Shown: positions 6,565-15,709 of the stretch, in pieces
Numbering within the stretch: position 1 is the stretch's first letter
Layout of the letters: each line of letters begins with the position of its first letter
Source of the DNA: Marinimicrobium agarilyticum DSM 16975
Lineage (GTDB): Bacteria; Pseudomonadota; Gammaproteobacteria; Pseudomonadales; Cellvibrionaceae
Direction of reading: 5' to 3'
DNA length: 64,000 nucleotides
NCBI RefSeq assembly: GCF_000423345.1
Contig: NZ_AUHU01000003.1
Span: forward strand, 620,001 to 684,000
Program-made: the position numbers and the translations under genes
The notes under the pieces: model-generated
The model's database searches: none
Seen by the model: only the letters and a program-made list of their open reading frames with translations
What the model was told of the DNA's origin: nothing

Positions 6565-8017
6565 ATGAAAGACCTGATCCACCAATTCGGCCGATTGCGC
6601 CTGCTGGCGCTGGGGCTGACGTTTTTGCCCCTGGCCGCGATTCCGCTGGCCGGGGTGGTCTGGTTGTGGCAGACCGGGCACCTGTTCCACTGGCTGCTGT
6701 TGCTCGTGGCGTGCGGTGGCCTCGCGCTGCTGTTGCAGTGGTGGCTTGTCTATAACGACCGGCGCCGCATTCTTGAGGCCCGGACCCGGCCCGATGGCAA
6801 TTGGTCCGCCACGGCCGAAGGGGCCTGGGAGAAAGTCGAGGCGCTGGCGCAGAGCGTGGAGCCGCAGAATTATTCCTGGCGGGAGGGCGCGCCGTTGTGG
6901 TCACTGGGGCAGGGCACGCTGGAGCAGGTGGCCAGGCATTTTTTCCCCGACAAAGAGCGGCCTTTGCTGGAGCTGACGTTGCCCCATGCGCTGTTGATCA
7001 TCGAGCGGGCCAGCCGGGAGCTGCGTCAGGAAATTGTTCACACCCTGCCATTCAGCCACCGGTTCAGTCTCGGTTCTCTGGTGCGGGCACGTGACTGGCA
7101 GCAGACCGCCACGCGCTATCACAACGCCTACCGGGTAGGGCGTGCGCTGTTGAGCCCGGCCGGGGCGCTTTATAAAGAGTTCAACCGGGCTGTGGGTGGC
7201 CATATTCTGGACTATGGCAGTGAGCGGTTGCAGCGCTGGTTGTTGCAGGAATATGTGCGCAAAGTGGGGTTCTATGCCATTGAGCTCTACAGCGGCAATT
7301 TGCTGTTGAGCGGCGAGCTGACCAGTGGCATTGGGCATCCGTTGCAGGTAGTGGTGTTGGGCCCTGCCCAGAGCGGTAAAACCACTCTGATCAATGCTTT
7401 TGCGGCGGAAGAGGCCCGGGCCGAACCGGCCAGAAGCGAGAAGTGGGGCGATGTCTATCAACTTCACTCTCCCGAGTGGGGCGAGCTGGAGCTGTGGGAT
7501 ACCCTGGATTGGAAGCGTCTGCCCCGTCGCCATGCCCGTCGGGTGGTGGCTGCCGGCCGATATGCTCATCTGGGTGAGCCACGCGCAGACGGCGGACTGG
7601 GCGTACGAGGCCGAACAGCTTTCCCGGGTAAAACGCTGGTTGGCGGAGCGGGTCGGGCAGCCGGAGGCGCCGCTTCTGGTGGCATTGACGCCCAGCGAGG
7701 CAGTGGAGGCGGTGCAAGAGATGGCGCGAGTGGCTGACCGGTTTTCCCTCGCGCCAGAGAGTGTTGTGGCAATGCCATTGAGTCCGCCGCCGACGCAGCC
7801 CCCGGCGAACCGGCCGCAGAGAACGCCAATATGCGAGCCGCTGCATGCCGCCTTTGTTGTCCACTACCCCCAAGCGGTGCGCTGCCAATATTGGCGCTAC
7901 CTGCGTCGACAACGCCGAGCGGAAAATCGCGAGTTGGCGGGCCGCCAGTTGCGCAATGCGGCCAGCAACGCCTGGCGGACCGCCCGCGGTGTGTTCCGGC
8001 GCGCACCAAAGCGCTAA
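6565..8017 (+). pseudogene. membrane-associated P-loop GTPase, frameshifted
   Basis: Two hydrophobic segments (about residues 10-55) precede a soluble region with a P-loop, GPAQSGKTTLINA (about residues 266-278), and a G3-like LELWDTLDW. The frame is then lost: the first frame runs on with unlike residues to 7737, while the sense continues in the +1 frame as ADMLIWVSHAQTADWAYEAE, LLVALTPSEAV and a basic C-terminus ending at 8017. Dropping one G near 7551-7556 (tgccggcc) joins the halves smoothly. Protein type: uncharacterised membrane GTPase of the HSR1/DUF697-like kind. It may be a recent pseudogene or an assembly error, since both halves otherwise look intact. ATG 6565 chosen; a TTG at 6547 is also in frame. 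Confidence 0.7.
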
Positions 8018-8037
8018 CGGCATCGTGGCCCCGGGGG

Positions 8038-8901
8038 TCAGAACTGGTTCAGTGGCAGCTTCAGGTAGTGGGTGCCGTTGTCTTCCGCGGGCGGGAAATG
8101 GCCGGCCCGCATGTTGATTTGGATCGAGGGCAGAATCAGCGCGGGCATTCCGAGAGTGGCGTCCCGCTTTTCGCGCATCTGGACAAACGCCTCCTCACTG
8201 ACGCCCTCGTGAATATGAATGTTGTGCCGTTTCTGCTCGCCGACGCTGGTTTCCCATTGGTGAGCCTCGCGCCCTTCGGGCAGGTAGTCGTGACAGAGGA
8301 ACAGCGTTGTATCGTCATCAAGGGCGTAAAGCTTTTGTACGGAACGGTATAAGGTTCGAGCGTCTCCCCCGGGAAAATCCGCTCGGGCGGTGCCGTAATC
8401 GGGCATGAAGAGGGTGTCCCCCACGAATGCCGCCTTCTCCACCACGTAGGTCAGGCAGGCGGGCGTGTGGCCGGGCGTATGGAGGACGTGGGCCGTCAAG
8501 TCACCAATCTGGAACTGGTCCCCTTCCTCAAAGAGTTGGTCGAACTGTTTGCCGTCCCGGGAGAACTCCGGGCCAATGTTGAAGATCCGACCAAATGTCG
8601 TCTGCACCGTCCGAATGTGGGCACCGATGCCGACCTTGCCGCCCAGCGCGTCGCGGATATAGGGGGCGGCCGACACGTGATCAGCGTGCACGTGGGTCTC
8701 CAGTACCCAAGCGCAGCGTAACTGTTCCTGCCGCACATAGTGGATGATCCGGTCGGCCGACGCGGTATCGGTGCGCGCGGCGGCGGCATCGTAATCCAGC
8801 ACCGAGTCGATGACCGCGCAGGCACGGGTGGTGGGGTCGGATACAACATAACTGACGGTGTTGGTGGCATCGTCAAAAAAGGCTTTCACTGTTGGTTGCA
8901 T
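8038..8901 (-). CDS. MBL-fold persulfide dioxygenase-like protein
   Basis: 287-residue metallo-beta-lactamase-fold enzyme of the ETHE1/Blh (BigR-associated) type, which oxidises glutathione persulfide to sulfite. Metal ligands are seen in order: ETHVHADHV (about residue 67), HTPGHTPACL, VGDTLFMPD and LCHDY. The C-terminal NIHIHEGVSEEAFV and LPSIQINMRAGHFP are typical of the BlhB-like subgroup. ATG 8901 is chosen because a GGAG site lies 6-7 bases upstream and the family begins MQPTVKAFFD. It diverges from a TauE/SafE exporter, so sulfide detoxification with sulfite export is the likely joint role. Confidence 0.85.
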   Translation of the reverse strand: MQPTVKAFFDDATNTVSYVVSDPTTRACAVIDSVLDYDAAAARTDTASADRIIHYVRQEQLRCAWVLETHVHADHVSAAPYIRDALGGKVGIGAHIRTVQTTFGRIFNIGPEFSRDGKQFDQLFEEGDQFQIGDLTAHVLHTPGHTPACLTYVVEKAAFVGDTLFMPDYGTARADFPGGDARTLYRSVQKLYALDDDTTLFLCHDYLPEGREAHQWETSVGEQKRHNIHIHEGVSEEAFVQMREKRDATLGMPALILPSIQINMRAGHFPPAEDNGTHYLKLPLNQF

Positions 8902-9000
8902 GATGCTCTCCTTCGGGCCTTTGGGGGGCCATGCGGCCCATCGTGGATACGCCGTCGCGGGAAGAGACCGCGGCACGTTGACAACGTATCAGTACATTCG

Positions 9001-9022
9001 TATATTCGCAAGTATGAATATA
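9001..9022. promoter_or_regulatory. BigR/ArsR-type operator candidate
   Basis: Perfect 7-bp inverted repeat TATATTC and GAATATA separated by eight bases in the divergent promoter region. AT-rich palindromes of this form are the usual sites of BigR/SqrR-type ArsR repressors that sense persulfides. No such regulator gene is present in the window. Confidence 0.5.
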
Positions 9023-9074
9023 CTGGGTGTGCCGTTGCTGGTGCACCCGCTTTGTGTGCATGGGAGTGAACCTG

Positions 9075-9848
9075 ATGTTGCAGGAGCTGCTGGTCATCAT
9101 CTCGGGTAGTCTGGTCGGGTTCCTGCTCGGCATGCTCGGGGGTGGGGGCTCGATTCTGGCCGTACCCTTGCTTTTGTATGTCGTAGGCATGGCGGATGTT
9201 CACAAGGCGATTGGCACGTCCGCCGCCGCGGTGGCGATAAGCGCGGGCATGAACCTGATGATTCACGCCCGCTCGCACACCGTGAAGTGGCCTTGCGCCG
9301 TTGTGTTCGCGATTTTCGGGGTGGTCGGCGCCGCGGCGGGGTCAACTCTGGGCAAATGGACGCAGCCGGCGTTGTTGCTGGGCTTGTTTGGCGTTTTAAT
9401 GGTGGGCGTCGGTGGGCTGATGCTTTTGGGTAAAGCGAACGGTCATAATCCGGACGTTCGCCTGACTCGGGCGTCTGCTCACTGGCTGCTACCCCGCCTG
9501 GCCATTGGGGGACTGGTGGTAGGGTTCCTGGCCGGTTTTTTTGGTATCGGCGGAGGCTTTTTGATTGTCCCCGGGTTAGTGGCTTCCACTGCCATGCCTC
9601 TGATCAATGCTATTGGCTCCTCTCTGATCTCCGTCTCCTCCTTTGGTATTACCACCGCCGCGAATTACGCGATCGAGGGCCTGGTGAACTGGCGCTACGT
9701 TCTGCTCTTTTCTGTGGGTAGTCTGGTGGGCGGGTTCCTCGGGGCCTGGGTTAGCCGTCACCTGGCGGTTCGCCGCCGCCTGTTGAGCGTTCTCTTTGCG
9801 GTCTTTGTCATGATGGCGGGGGTGGGGGTTATCTGGAGCGCCGTATAA
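9075..9848 (+). CDS. TauE/SafE family sulfite/anion exporter
   Basis: 257-residue inner-membrane protein with about eight hydrophobic segments and two TauE/SafE repeats: GSLVGFLLGMLGGGGSILAVP (residues about 9-30) and GGLVVGFLAGFFGIGGGFLIVP (about 140-162), each with the glycine-rich signature. Start at 9075 is supported by GGGAG eight bases before; an ATG at 9060 is possible. The pairing with the divergent persulfide dioxygenase-like gene suggests sulfite export. Confidence 0.85.
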   Translation: MLQELLVIISGSLVGFLLGMLGGGGSILAVPLLLYVVGMADVHKAIGTSAAAVAISAGMNLMIHARSHTVKWPCAVVFAIFGVVGAAAGSTLGKWTQPALLLGLFGVLMVGVGGLMLLGKANGHNPDVRLTRASAHWLLPRLAIGGLVVGFLAGFFGIGGGFLIVPGLVASTAMPLINAIGSSLISVSSFGITTAANYAIEGLVNWRYVLLFSVGSLVGGFLGAWVSRHLAVRRRLLSVLFAVFVMMAGVGVIWSAV

Positions 9849-9893
9849 AGGGATAACGGCGAGTGTGATCGCGAGGCGGCTCATCGGGGCCAA

Positions 9894-9928
9894 GAAAAAA
9901 CCCGAACCACACTGGGTGGTCCGGGTTA
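9894..9928 (-). terminator. intrinsic terminator after the OmpA-like gene
   Basis: Hairpin AACCCGGACCAC, loop, GTGGTTCGGGTT followed by T-run on the - strand, about 30 bp past the OmpA-like stop. It may also stop the convergent TauE transcript. Confidence 0.8.
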
Positions 9929-9958
9929 AGGTTTCAAATGATGTCTGTTTGTATCGAA

Positions 9959-11101
9959 TCAGTCCCGGGTCTGGGTGCGGGTCACGTCGGTGCTGATCTC
10001 GGCCACTACGCGGCGGTTCAGTTCGCGGCCTTCGACCGTATCGTTGGTCGCTGTGGGACGCTCCTCGCCGTAGCCTACGGCTTCAACACGATCGGCAGAG
10101 AGTCCGAAGCGGTTGATCAGTACCTGGCGAACCGACTCGGCGCGGCGCTGTGACAGGTCCTGGTTGTAGGCGGCCGCACCGGTGTTGTCGGTATGGCCTT
10201 CCACGGTGACCTGGGTCCGGTCGAACTGGTTCATGAAGTCCGCGACCTTCTTGATCTCCGACATATAGGCTTCGCGTACTTCGGCGCTATTGGTGGCGAA
10301 CTCCACCCGCATCTCGATGGAGACGTTTTCGCTCAGCTCAATGGGGCAGCCGGTGCTGTCCACCTTGTACTGGCGGGCGGTGCCGGGGCACTGATCTTTG
10401 GAGTCGACCACGCCGTCCCGATCGCTGTCGCGCTCGCAGCCGCGGCTGTCGACGTTGGCACCGCGGGCCGTGTTCGGGCAGTTGTCCCGCTCGTTGATGA
10501 CGCCATCATTGTCGCTGTCCAGTGGTTGACGCGGCTCCGGGGTGGGCTCCGGCTGCGCTGCTCTTTCACCGCTGTAGCCGAACAGGAAGCTCAGGCCGGT
10601 GCTGAATGCGACGTCAGTGTATTCGTAGTCAATGCTGTTCATCGCGCGCACGTCGGTGCGCCACAATACACGTTTCGTTAGTTCATATTTGATGCCAACA
10701 CCGGCGTTGATCAGCGTGTCTTCTCCGTCGCTGCCGGTGTATACGGGGCTGTCGATCATTTGCTGGCCCGCGCCGAAAGCGAGGTAGGGGCGGGCCCTTT
10801 CGCCCAGGTCGGCGAGATGGTACAGCGCATCCAGCCGGTACTGTTCGCCGTCGACTTCGAACCCAGCGCCTTCCTCACGATTGGCTTCGAACTGGGTACC
10901 CATGAGTTCAATGCCCCAGCGGTCAGAGAGGTTCATGCCCAGACCGAGGTTGTAGTGGGCGGTGTCCTCCAGCGTATTACCGAACAACGAGCGTCCGATG
11001 CCGCCGTGCAGTTCGAACATGGGTCCTTTTTCCTGGGCGCTGACGATGGGGGATAGCGCAAGGGTCAATGCAGCGAGGGAAGCTCCGAGTTTCAAGGCCA
11101 T
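9959..11101 (-). CDS. OmpA-family outer membrane protein with TSP3 repeats
   Basis: 380 residues: signal peptide (MALKLGASLAALTLALSPIVSAQ), an eight-stranded beta-barrel region (about 25-195), a proline-rich hinge PEPTPEPRQP, two calcium-binding thrombospondin type 3 units (DSDNDGVINERDNCP, DSDRDGVVDSKDQCP) and a C-terminal OmpA peptidoglycan-binding domain with VEGHTDNTGAAAYNQDLSQRR. It tethers the outer membrane to the wall, as in OprF-like proteins. ATG 11101 is chosen for its AGGAG site eight bases before and for the signal peptide. Monocistronic, with a terminator downstream. Confidence 0.92.
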   Translation of the reverse strand: MALKLGASLAALTLALSPIVSAQEKGPMFELHGGIGRSLFGNTLEDTAHYNLGLGMNLSDRWGIELMGTQFEANREEGAGFEVDGEQYRLDALYHLADLGERARPYLAFGAGQQMIDSPVYTGSDGEDTLINAGVGIKYELTKRVLWRTDVRAMNSIDYEYTDVAFSTGLSFLFGYSGERAAQPEPTPEPRQPLDSDNDGVINERDNCPNTARGANVDSRGCERDSDRDGVVDSKDQCPGTARQYKVDSTGCPIELSENVSIEMRVEFATNSAEVREAYMSEIKKVADFMNQFDRTQVTVEGHTDNTGAAAYNQDLSQRRAESVRQVLINRFGLSADRVEAVGYGEERPTATNDTVEGRELNRRVVAEISTDVTRTQTRD

Positions 11102-11313
11102 TGTGACTCTCCTGATATTTCCGTGGCGAATGTAAGCATAGTGTAGACAATCTCGGTCCGGTTGTTGTTCCGGCGTTGTCATTTCCAGACTCTAATCGTG
11201 ATGGTTGTCGTCTGAATTTCAAGGGGGACTCTCTTGAAGTCCGCCCCGTTTACGTTGCCAGCGTGATATCAGATCAATGCATCGGACTTGTCCCCTCCAA
11301 AATTGTGTGGCAC

Positions 11314-12009
11314 TTAAACACTCAAATATTTTTGAACCAGTTCATCGCTGAGCTCCGATATGGCGCCGGAGGCCTGGTTGTGGCCCTTCTCCATGATGAA
11401 AAAGTCATCCGCGACTTTCCGGGCGAACGGCAACTTCTGCTCCACCAGCAACACCGTCAACCCCAACTCCTTATTCAATTTTCGGATCACGTTTCCGATG
11501 TCCCGCACAATGTTCGGTTGAATCCCCTCGGTTGGCTCATCCAGCAGCAGTACCTTCGGGTCCAACACCAACGCCCGGCCAATTGCCAGCTGCTGCTGTT
11601 GGCCGCCGGACAAATCACCGCCCCGTCGGTGGCGCATATCCAGCAAAACCGGAAACAACTCGTAAATATGATCCGGAACTCGGGTCACTTTATCGCTGCG
11701 GGCACCGAGGGAAATTTTCAGGTTTTCCTCGACCGTCAGCTGCGGAAAAATTTCCCGTCCCTGGGGCACGTAGCCGATACCGGCGCGAGCGCGCGCCTCG
11801 GTAGAAAGCTTGCTGATATCTCGCCCGTTGAGTTTGATCTGGCCTTCCTTGATCGGCAGCATGCCGGTAATGCATTTGAGCAGCGTGGTTTTCCCCACGC
11901 CGTTGCGGCCGAGAAGGCAGCCGCAGGTGCCCTCACGCACCTCCAGGGACAAATCCCAAAGAATGTGGCTCTGGCCGTAAAACTGGTTCACATGGTCAAT
12001 GGTCAGCAC
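11314..12009 (-). CDS. urtE: urea ABC transporter ATP-binding subunit UrtE
   Basis: 231-residue LivF-type ATPase. Walker A GRNGVGKTT (about 35-43), the ABC signature LSGGQQQQLAIGRAL and Walker B VLLLDEPTEGIQPNI are intact. The phrase LDEPTEGIQP is characteristic of UrtE. Last gene of the urt operon, two bases after urtD. Confidence 0.95.
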   Translation of the reverse strand: MLTIDHVNQFYGQSHILWDLSLEVREGTCGCLLGRNGVGKTTLLKCITGMLPIKEGQIKLNGRDISKLSTEARARAGIGYVPQGREIFPQLTVEENLKISLGARSDKVTRVPDHIYELFPVLLDMRHRRGGDLSGGQQQQLAIGRALVLDPKVLLLDEPTEGIQPNIVRDIGNVIRKLNKELGLTVLLVEQKLPFARKVADDFFIMEKGHNQASGAISELSDELVQKYLSV

Positions 12010-12011
12010 GC

Positions 12012-12836
12012 TTACTCTCCCAAATACACTTCAATCACTTTCGGGTTATTTTGAACCTGGTCCATGGTACCTTCGGCCAGGACCGATCCCTGATGCAGGA
12101 CCGTGACCTGCCGGGCGATGGAGCGCACGAACGCCATATCGTGCTCCACAACAATCACCGAATGTTTGCCGGCCAGTGAGGTAAGCAGCTCCGCCGTGCG
12201 TTCGGTTTCCTCGCCGGTCATTCCCGCCACCGGTTCGTCGACGAGCAACACCCGGGGGCTTTGCATCAGCAGCATGCCGATTTCCAGCCATTGCTTCTGG
12301 CCGTGAGAGAGCAGGCCGGCGGGCCGGTACAGCTCGGGCTTCAAACCGATCTGCTCCACCACTGAACCGATGCGATCTTTCTGTTCACCGGAAAGTGAGC
12401 GCGTCAACGTGAACCACACCCGCTTGTCGGCGCTGGTGGCAAGCTCCAGATTTTCGTAGACCGAGAGGTGCTCGAAAATTGTCGGCTTCTGAAACTTTCG
12501 ACCAATACCGCCTCGAGCGATCTGGTGTTCGGACAATCCCAGCAGGTCGATCTGTTGTCCAAAATAGACGCTGCCTTCATCGGGGCGGGTTTTTCCGGTG
12601 ATCACGTCCATCATGGTGGTTTTGCCCGCGCCGTTCGGGCCGATAATGCAACGCAACTCGCCATCGTCAACGTAGAGGTTCAGATTGTTGAGCGCTTTAA
12701 AGCCGTCAAAGCTGACGGTGACGCCCTCTACATAAAGAATGGGGCCGTGGCTGGTATCCAGCGGTTTGCCAAAGTTCGGGTCGCGAACCGGCAGCGCCCG
12801 CTGGCTGAATTGGTGAGCTTGCTTGATCAGGTTCAC
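12012..12836 (-). CDS. urtD: urea ABC transporter ATP-binding subunit UrtD
   Basis: 274-residue LivG-type ATPase: Walker A IIGPNGAGKTTMMDVITG, signature LLSHGQKQWLEIGMLL, Walker B VLLVDEPVAGMTGEETERTAELL. The MTGEE sequence after Walker B is typical of UrtD. It overlaps the end of urtC by four bases, so the two are translationally coupled. Confidence 0.95.
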   Translation of the reverse strand: MNLIKQAHQFSQRALPVRDPNFGKPLDTSHGPILYVEGVTVSFDGFKALNNLNLYVDDGELRCIIGPNGAGKTTMMDVITGKTRPDEGSVYFGQQIDLLGLSEHQIARGGIGRKFQKPTIFEHLSVYENLELATSADKRVWFTLTRSLSGEQKDRIGSVVEQIGLKPELYRPAGLLSHGQKQWLEIGMLLMQSPRVLLVDEPVAGMTGEETERTAELLTSLAGKHSVIVVEHDMAFVRSIARQVTVLHQGSVLAEGTMDQVQNNPKVIEVYLGE

Positions 12837-13972
12837 AGGGCCTCCTTGGATTCGGTGCTCTCTTCGCTGTTGTCGCTTTCGGTTTTCTTTTCACGCTTGA
12901 GCTTGTCGAACAGCCCGACCAAGCCCTGAGGCAGGATCAAGGTGACGATCACAAACAATGCGCCCAGCACAAACAGCCAGCTCTCGGGCGACCAGGTGGT
13001 AAAGAGGGTCTTGGCATAGTTCACCGAGAAGGCGCCGACAATCGCGCCAAACAGCGTGCCTCGCCCGCCGGCGGCGACCCAGACCACAAACTCAATGGAG
13101 TTCAGTGGAGAAAATTCGCCGGGGTTGATGATACCCACCTGAGGCACGTAGAGAGCGCCGGCAATGCCCGCCAGCATGGAAGAGAATACGAACAACCACA
13201 ACTTGTAAGATTCGACCTTGTAGCCGCAAAAACGGGTGCGACTTTCCGCATCGCGAATGGAGACGATCACCCGCCCCATCCGGGACGTCACGATATACCG
13301 ACAGGCCAGGTAGCCGAGAATCAACATCAGCGCGGAGGCGACGAATAATGAAATTCGGGTGCCCTTGGCCGTGATGGAAAACCCGAGAATGTCTTTGAAG
13401 TCGGTCAGGCCGTTGTTGCCGCCGAAGCCCATTTCGTTGCGGAAGAAAGCGAGCATCAGCGCGTAGGTCAGGGCCTGGGTAATAATGGCAAAGTACACGC
13501 CGGTCACCCGGGAGCGAAATGCCAGCCAACCAAATACCAATGCCAGCAGGCCGGGCACCAGAAGCACCATCAATGCCGCGAACCAGAACATATCAAAGCC
13601 CTGCCAATACCAGGGCAGGCTGTCCCAGTTGAGGAATACCATAAAATCCGGCAGAACCGGGTGGCCGTATTCGCCTCTGTCGCCAATCTGGCGCATCAGG
13701 TACATGCCCATGGCGTAGCCGCCCAACGCGAAAAAGGCGCCGTGGCCCAAGGACAGGATGCCAGCGTAACCCCAGATCAGATCTACCGACAGTGCCAGCA
13801 ATGCAAAGCAGAGAAATTTGCCCAGCAGGGTCACGGTGTAGGTGGAGACATGGAAAGCAGAATCGCTGGGAACCAGCAGGTTACACACCGGGACCACAAT
13901 GGCCATCAGAACAATCAGCCCCAGCACAATCATGCCGCCCCGGTCACTCAGTAATAAACGTTGTGTCAACAT
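12833..13972 (-). CDS. urtC: urea ABC transporter permease UrtC
   Basis: 379-residue LivM-type permease with about ten membrane segments. The conserved region WGYAGILSLGHGAFFALGGYAMGMYLMR lies near residues 65-95. The C-terminus is charged (KLKREKKTESDNSEESTESK). It forms the translocation path with UrtB; it lies 30 bp after urtB. Confidence 0.95.
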   Translation of the reverse strand: MLTQRLLLSDRGGMIVLGLIVLMAIVVPVCNLLVPSDSAFHVSTYTVTLLGKFLCFALLALSVDLIWGYAGILSLGHGAFFALGGYAMGMYLMRQIGDRGEYGHPVLPDFMVFLNWDSLPWYWQGFDMFWFAALMVLLVPGLLALVFGWLAFRSRVTGVYFAIITQALTYALMLAFFRNEMGFGGNNGLTDFKDILGFSITAKGTRISLFVASALMLILGYLACRYIVTSRMGRVIVSIRDAESRTRFCGYKVESYKLWLFVFSSMLAGIAGALYVPQVGIINPGEFSPLNSIEFVVWVAAGGRGTLFGAIVGAFSVNYAKTLFTTWSPESWLFVLGALFVIVTLILPQGLVGLFDKLKREKKTESDNSEESTESKEAL

Positions 13973-14002
13973 AAATAGCTCTCGCTCGTTCGTTGGGGCC
14001 TG

Positions 14003-15625
14003 TTATTCGGCCGCACGTCCTTTTTGGGGAAACAGTCCCTTGGGGCGTTTCTGGATAAACAGAATCAACATGACCAGAACCAGTACTTTGGCCAGTACCG
14101 CGCCCGCCCAGGGCTCCATGAACTTGTTGATGACACCCAGGCCCATGGCGCCCACCAGGGTGCCCCACAGGTTGCCGACACCGCCGAAAACCACGACCAT
14201 GAACGAGTCGATGATGTAGGCCTGGCCCAGGTTGGGCCCGACGTTAGTCAGCTGCGACAGCGCCACCCCGGCCACGCCGGCAATACCGGAGCCCAGGCCG
14301 AAGGTCATGGCATCCACCCAGCTGGCACGCACACCGACCGCACGCGCCATTGAGCGGTTCTGGGACACCGCCCGAACCTTCAGGCCGAGAGAGGTGCGTT
14401 TGAGAATGGCCATCAATAGGAAAAACACAATCAGGCCGAAGGCGAGAATGTAGAGTCGGTTCAGTGTTAGCGACAGCGCCGGGTTCAACTGCAGCGAGCC
14501 GCTCATCCATACCGGCAGCTCCACGCTGCGGTTGAGCGGCGAGAAAATGGTGCGCGCTGCTTGCTGAAGAATCAGGCTCAGGCCAAAGGTGGCGAGCAGT
14601 GTCTCCAGGGGGCGACCGTAGAGGAAACGAATAACACCGCGCTCAATAGCAATGCCCACCAGTCCGGATACCAGAAAGGCGGCGGGAACCGCCATGGCCA
14701 GGCTCCAGGCAATCTGGTCGGGGAACAGCTGCTGAATCACCCAGGTGGTATAGGCACCAATCATCATCAGCTCGCCGTGGGCCATATTGATCACACCCAT
14801 CACCCCAAAGGTGATGGCCAGTCCGATGGCGGCGAGCAGCAGGACCGAGCCGAGACTCAGTCCGAAGAAAATGCTTTCAACGAGTTTGTAAAATTCAAGT
14901 TTGGTCTGGATGGACTCCAGCGCTTCCGCGGCCGCTTCCTGTACGGCGGGTACCGGGTCGTAATCACGCAGACGACGCAGTTCATTGCGGGTCTCGCCCA
15001 CCAGGGAGCCGCGCAGCGACTTGATGGCGGACAGGCGCACTCGCTCGTTGTCACTCTGCAGGTCGTACAGCGCCAGTGCGCTTTCAATCGTTTCGTTGAC
15101 CAGACGGGCGTCTTCGACCTCGCCCCGGGCTTTCAGTAGCTCGACGTTGTTCTCGTCGATGCCCTCTTTGATCATCCGTTGAACCGCTTCGTAGCGGGTC
15201 TGGGTGTTCTCGGAATCGAGGTTCAGCCGCGCGAGGATGTTGCGAATCTGGGTTCGCATCCGCGTGGTGACCGGAATTCGTTTGGTGTCGATGTCGGTGC
15301 CCAGGCTTTCCCCCGTCAGGGCATTCTCCAGGCTGCCGTCGGCACGTTCAATCAGTATGCGGTTTTCATCCTCATCATCGCTGTAAAGGTTTCCTTCCAG
15401 CAAGGCGGACAGAATGACGGGGACTCGGGGGTGAGCCACTTGGGTTAGGGCGTCGATGGCGTCGTCCCGTTTCATCAGGCTCGCCTGTGCGATGGCTCGC
15501 GCCTGTTCGGCCAGAGCCTCTTCATTCTGAGCGTAAGCCGTTGTGCACACGCACAGCAACAGTGGCAGTAGAAGACTCAGGAACAGTCGCCCGATATGGG
15601 TCCTTGGTTGACCAGTGGTATTCAT
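14003..15625 (-). CDS. urtB: urea ABC transporter permease UrtB
   Basis: 540 residues, longer than ordinary LivH permeases because urea-type UrtB carries a large N-terminal periplasmic extension. Seen here: a signal peptide (to about residue 33), an alpha-helical HEAT-like region (about 34-240) and then the LivH-type membrane part with GVMGVINMAHGELMMIGAYTTW and VFGGVGNLWGTLVGAMGLG. The extension is normal for this subfamily. It lies 84 bp after urtA. Confidence 0.95.
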   Translation of the reverse strand: MNTTGQPRTHIGRLFLSLLLPLLLCVCTTAYAQNEEALAEQARAIAQASLMKRDDAIDALTQVAHPRVPVILSALLEGNLYSDDEDENRILIERADGSLENALTGESLGTDIDTKRIPVTTRMRTQIRNILARLNLDSENTQTRYEAVQRMIKEGIDENNVELLKARGEVEDARLVNETIESALALYDLQSDNERVRLSAIKSLRGSLVGETRNELRRLRDYDPVPAVQEAAAEALESIQTKLEFYKLVESIFFGLSLGSVLLLAAIGLAITFGVMGVINMAHGELMMIGAYTTWVIQQLFPDQIAWSLAMAVPAAFLVSGLVGIAIERGVIRFLYGRPLETLLATFGLSLILQQAARTIFSPLNRSVELPVWMSGSLQLNPALSLTLNRLYILAFGLIVFFLLMAILKRTSLGLKVRAVSQNRSMARAVGVRASWVDAMTFGLGSGIAGVAGVALSQLTNVGPNLGQAYIIDSFMVVVFGGVGNLWGTLVGAMGLGVINKFMEPWAGAVLAKVLVLVMLILFIQKRPKGLFPQKGRAAE

Positions 15626-15709
15626 AACGTCGTGCTCTTATTGCCAGAATTGGTGCACCGCCCGAAGAGACTCCGGGCGGTGGTTCTTCCTGTGGCCTGT
15701 CGTTCTGTT

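Noticed and set aside
14003-15625. Possible gene fusion in UrtB because of its 540-residue length
   Set aside because: The long N-terminal periplasmic helical extension is normal for urea-type UrtB.
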